NCBI GenBank assembly: GCA_016946835.1
Contig: JACVTC010000031.1
Coordinates: 800,001 to 835,000 of the forward strand
Direction of reading: 5' to 3'
DNA from: Neocallimastix lanati (nom. inval.)
Lineage: Eukaryota > Neocallimastigomycota > Neocallimastigomycetes > Neocallimastigales > Neocallimastigaceae
Length of the DNA: 35,000 bases
Position numbers and translations under genes: made by a program. Each line of letters opens with the position of its first letter. Within the stretch, counting starts at the first letter, position 1. Positions 32,538 to 35,000 of the stretch are shown piece after piece. The notes beneath the pieces are model-generated. The model was given only the letters and a program-made list of their open reading frames with translations, did no database searches and was not told the DNA's origin.

Positions 32538-32995
32538 AATAGCGATATTAATAACAACAACCAACATTGATAAATATAGTAATGATAAATAATATTGATA
32601 AATATAGTAATAACAACCAATATTGATAAATATAGTAATGATAAATAATATTGATAAATATAGTAATAACAACCAATATTGATAAATATAGTAATAACAA
32701 CCAATATTGATAAATATAGTAATGATAAATAACATTGACAATAATAAATACTATTAATAAATAGAGCAATAATAAATAGTATTAATAAATAGAGCAATAA
32801 TAAATACATAAATAATATTGATAAATAGAGCAATAATAAATAATATTGATAAATAGAGCAATAATAAATAGTATTAATAAATAGAGCAATAATAAATACA
32901 TAAATAATATTGATAAATAGAGCAATAATAAATAATATTGATAAATAGAGCAATAATAAATAGTATTAATAAATAGAGCAATAATAAATGATATT
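32538..32995. repeat. 28-bp minisatellite, about 15 copies, two subfamilies with higher-order structure
   Basis: ATTGATAAATATAG starts at 32566, 32594, 32622, 32650, 32678 and 32706, a strict 28-bp spacing. From 32764 a second subtype with GAGCAATAATAAAT recurs at 32764, 32792, 32828, 32856, 32884, 32920, 32948 and 32976. These spacings are 28, 36, 28, 28, 36, 28, 28, a 92-bp higher-order unit. The 36-bp spacing comes from an 8-bp insert (ACATAAAT). All three minus-strand frames are open only because the repeat lacks TTA, CTA and TCA in most registers; this is not a gene. Confidence 0.92.
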
Positions 32996-33164
32996 TTATC
33001 TTTGATTTGATAATTATTTCCTTAAACAATTATGGTAATATTAAATAGTTAAAAACTTTATTAAAAAAGGATTGATTTAATTTAATTTTCTGTAACATGT
33101 CTACTGGTAATAAAATAAAATAAAAAAAAAATTTTTTTAAAGTTATTATTAATAAAAATATTAT

Positions 33165-33385
33165 TTATTATTTATTATTTATTATTATTACTTATTATTT
33201 ATTATTTAATTATCTATTATTATATTATTTATTTATTATTTTATTATTTATTTTTATTTATTTATTATTTATTATTTATTATTATTACTTATTATTTATT
33301 ATTTAATTATCTATTATTATATTATTTATTTATTATTTTATTATTTATTTTTATTTATTTATTATTTATTATTTATTATTATTTG
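33165..33385. repeat. 97-bp tandem duplication of TTA/TTTA-rich sequence
   Basis: The marker CTTATTATTTATTATTTAAT occurs at 33191 and 33288, 97 bp apart. The full unit, including TTATCTATTATTATATTATT, is repeated with no visible difference. Confidence 0.88.
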
Positions 33386-34237
33386 TTATTATTATATAAA
33401 CTTTTTATTTTATGTTATTTTTTGATTTTCATATTTTATTTTATTGTCTTTTTTTTTTTTTTTTTTTTTTTTAATTTTAAACAACTTTGATATATTTGTA
33501 TTGGATTTATATATAAAAATATTCTATTTTTATTTAAGAATAATTTTATTTTTTTAGGATTAGGTAAATAGTACCATCTAATTCTATCTTCAAAATAAAT
33601 ATGAAATGGCTAGGAATAAGACTTTAAATAGAAAAAATATATATTTATATATTTGTATATTTATATATATGTATTTATGATTATAATATTTATATTCAAT
33701 ATATTGTATAATATAAAAGAAAGTAATAATAAAACTAAATATTTTAATTGTATAAATAAATAAATAAGTAAAAAAAAAAAAAAAAAAAAAACTTTATTTA
33801 ATAATTTACTAATCTATTCTGTTTCTTTTTTTTTTTCTATTTATCTATTTATTATTTCTTTATATAGAGAATTTATATAGAGAAGGAAATAATTCAATAA
33901 GAATAATTATTGAAACTATTATTAATTATATATATACATATATGTATAAAAGGTGACTTTTTTTTTTTTGTTTTTATAAAATTAATTAATTAATTAAAAA
34001 AAAAAAAAAAATAAAAACTTAAAAAACTTTTTATACTATTTATACTTTTTATCCTTTTACCTTTTTTAGAAGGATATTAAAGTTAAAGTATTAATGTTCC
34101 GTAAATATATAAAAAAAAAAAAAGAACGGATATGTATTAAAAATAAAATAAAAGAAAATAAAGAAATACTAATCATAATTAAATTAATAATAATAAAAAA
34201 AATTAATAGAAGAAATAAGATGATGTGTTTTTTTTTT

Positions 34238-34268
<31 letters not shown>

Positions 34269-34394
34269 TTATATTTTATTTATTTTAATAATTTTGTATG
34301 TAGTATTAATTATAAAATTAAATTAATTTTAATTTTTATTTTTATCCTTTTTTATTTATTTATTTATTTTTTTTTTAATATTTTATTATTAATT
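33386..34394. other. AT-rich intergenic sequence
   Basis: Poly(T) at 33451-33472 and poly(A) at 33772-33791. A slightly more complex stretch at 33555-33630 (TAGTACCATCTAATTCTATC, ATGGCTAGGAATAAGAC) has no recognisable function. A plus-strand open frame around 34094-34288 is Lys/Ile then Phe/Tyr-only composition and is not credible. Confidence 0.6.
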
Positions 34395-34540
34395 ATTATT
34401 TTTAATAATAATTGTTATTTTATTACTGAAATTTTCACATTTTATTTTATTTATATCATTGTCTTTTATTATTTTTAATAATAATTGTTATTTTATTACT
34501 GAAATTTTCACATTTTATATTATTTATATCATTGTCTTTT
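34395..34540. repeat. 73-bp tandem duplication
   Basis: Copies 34395-34467 and 34468-34540 both contain TTACTGAAATTTTCACATTT and ATCATTGTCTTTT, with a single visible substitution (TTTTATTTT versus TTTATATTA region). Confidence 0.9.
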
Positions 34541-34547
34541 ATTATTA

Positions 34548-34578
<31 letters not shown>

Positions 34579-34974
34579 TTTATTTATTACTTGTTGTTTA
34601 TGTTAACATTTTATTTCATTTTTATTGTCATTTTTTTTTAATTTTATTGTTGTTGGTTGAAAGATTATTACACTATACATAAATGATTTCATTATTGTTA
34701 CATCAAATAAATTATATATATATTTTTTTTATTTAATTTATTTTTATTTATTTATTTTAATTTATTTATTTAAATATTTAAATATATATATTAAAGGAAT
34801 AACAATTTTTTATTTCCCTCTATTTATTATTATCATTTATTTAATTAATTATTTATAATAATCATTGTATTTATATTAACCAAAATATATATATATATAT
34901 ATCTATAGTTAATTATAAATAAAATTTTGTTATCATTTGAATGTTATTATTATTATTATTTTTTTATTTACTCT
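34541..34974. other. AT-rich sequence with (TTA)n and (TTTA)n
   Basis: (TTA)n then (TTTA)n at 34541-34587, followed by AT-rich DNA with a (TA)n stretch near 34885-34902. No gene is seen. Confidence 0.6.
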
Positions 34975-35000
34975 TAGAGCATCAATGCGGAATACTCAGT
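34975..35000. other. Possible edge of a neighbouring gene at the right end
   Basis: Composition abruptly becomes mixed (AGAGCATCAATGCGGAATAC). On the minus strand the last bases read Thr-Glu-Tyr-Ser-Ala-Leu-Met-Leu then TAA, which could be the end of a gene entering from the right. On the plus strand TTACTCTTAG followed by AGC could be a 3' splice site, or ATGCGG a start. Twenty-six bases cannot decide between these. Confidence 0.3.

Noticed and set aside
32385-32953. Three overlapping minus-strand frames with repeated YLSILVVITIFI-like units
   Set aside because: A 28-bp repeat is not a multiple of three, so the same peptide appears in all three frames; it is a minisatellite property.
32538-32995. 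CRISPR-like array
   Set aside because: The 28-bp units are contiguous with no unique spacers, there are no cas genes, and the DNA is eukaryotic in character.
34094-34641. Plus-strand frames of 64 and 60 codons
   Set aside because: Lys/Ile and Phe/Tyr-only composition arising from A runs, TTTA repeats and the 73-bp duplication.

Overview
The window looks like nuclear DNA from a very AT-rich eukaryote. The best guess is an anaerobic gut fungus (Neocallimastigomycota). The reasons are a coding region of ordinary composition beside about 29 kb that is almost purely A and T, dense poly(A)/poly(T) runs, TTA/TTTA/TTATTTA microsatellites, Asn-rich protein repeats and a copia-type LTR element. A dictyostelid would share the Asn repeats and AT bias but usually has compact intergenic DNA. 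The assignment is inference. || Layout: (1) Positions 1-5505, minus strand: one uninterrupted reading frame of 1,835 codons, cut by the left edge. It encodes an Argonaute whose N, linker-1, PAZ and start of linker-2 regions lie at its C-terminal end. They are preceded by about 1,430 residues of Asn/Gly/Met/Ser/Gln/Thr low-complexity repeats. MID and PIWI lie outside the window. (2) 5506-5644: A-rich leader and dA:dT tracts of its probable promoter. (3) 5645-14560: AT-rich gene desert with small tandem repeats and a few islands of more complex sequence. (4) 14565-18050: two arrays of a 7-bp repeat in opposite orientation, flanking a complete miniature LTR retrotransposon at 16474-17401. That element is 928 bp with two identical 228-bp LTRs, a 5-bp target-site duplication, a polypurine tract, and a primer-binding site complementary to the 5' half of a tRNA-Lys(CUU)-like molecule. 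It has no protein-coding capacity. (5) 18609-35000: more AT desert with tandem duplications (periods 72, 42, about 110, 18, 210, 31, 28/36, 97 and 73 bp). The last 26 bases become more complex and may be the edge of another gene. || Only one protein-coding gene is well supported. Argonautes load small RNAs and silence transcripts or transposons, so an RNA-silencing gene and a recent-looking retroelement insertion share this window. No direct functional link between them is shown. The two most interesting items are the giant repeat-built N-terminal extension of the Argonaute and the tRNA-half-primed miniature retrotransposon.
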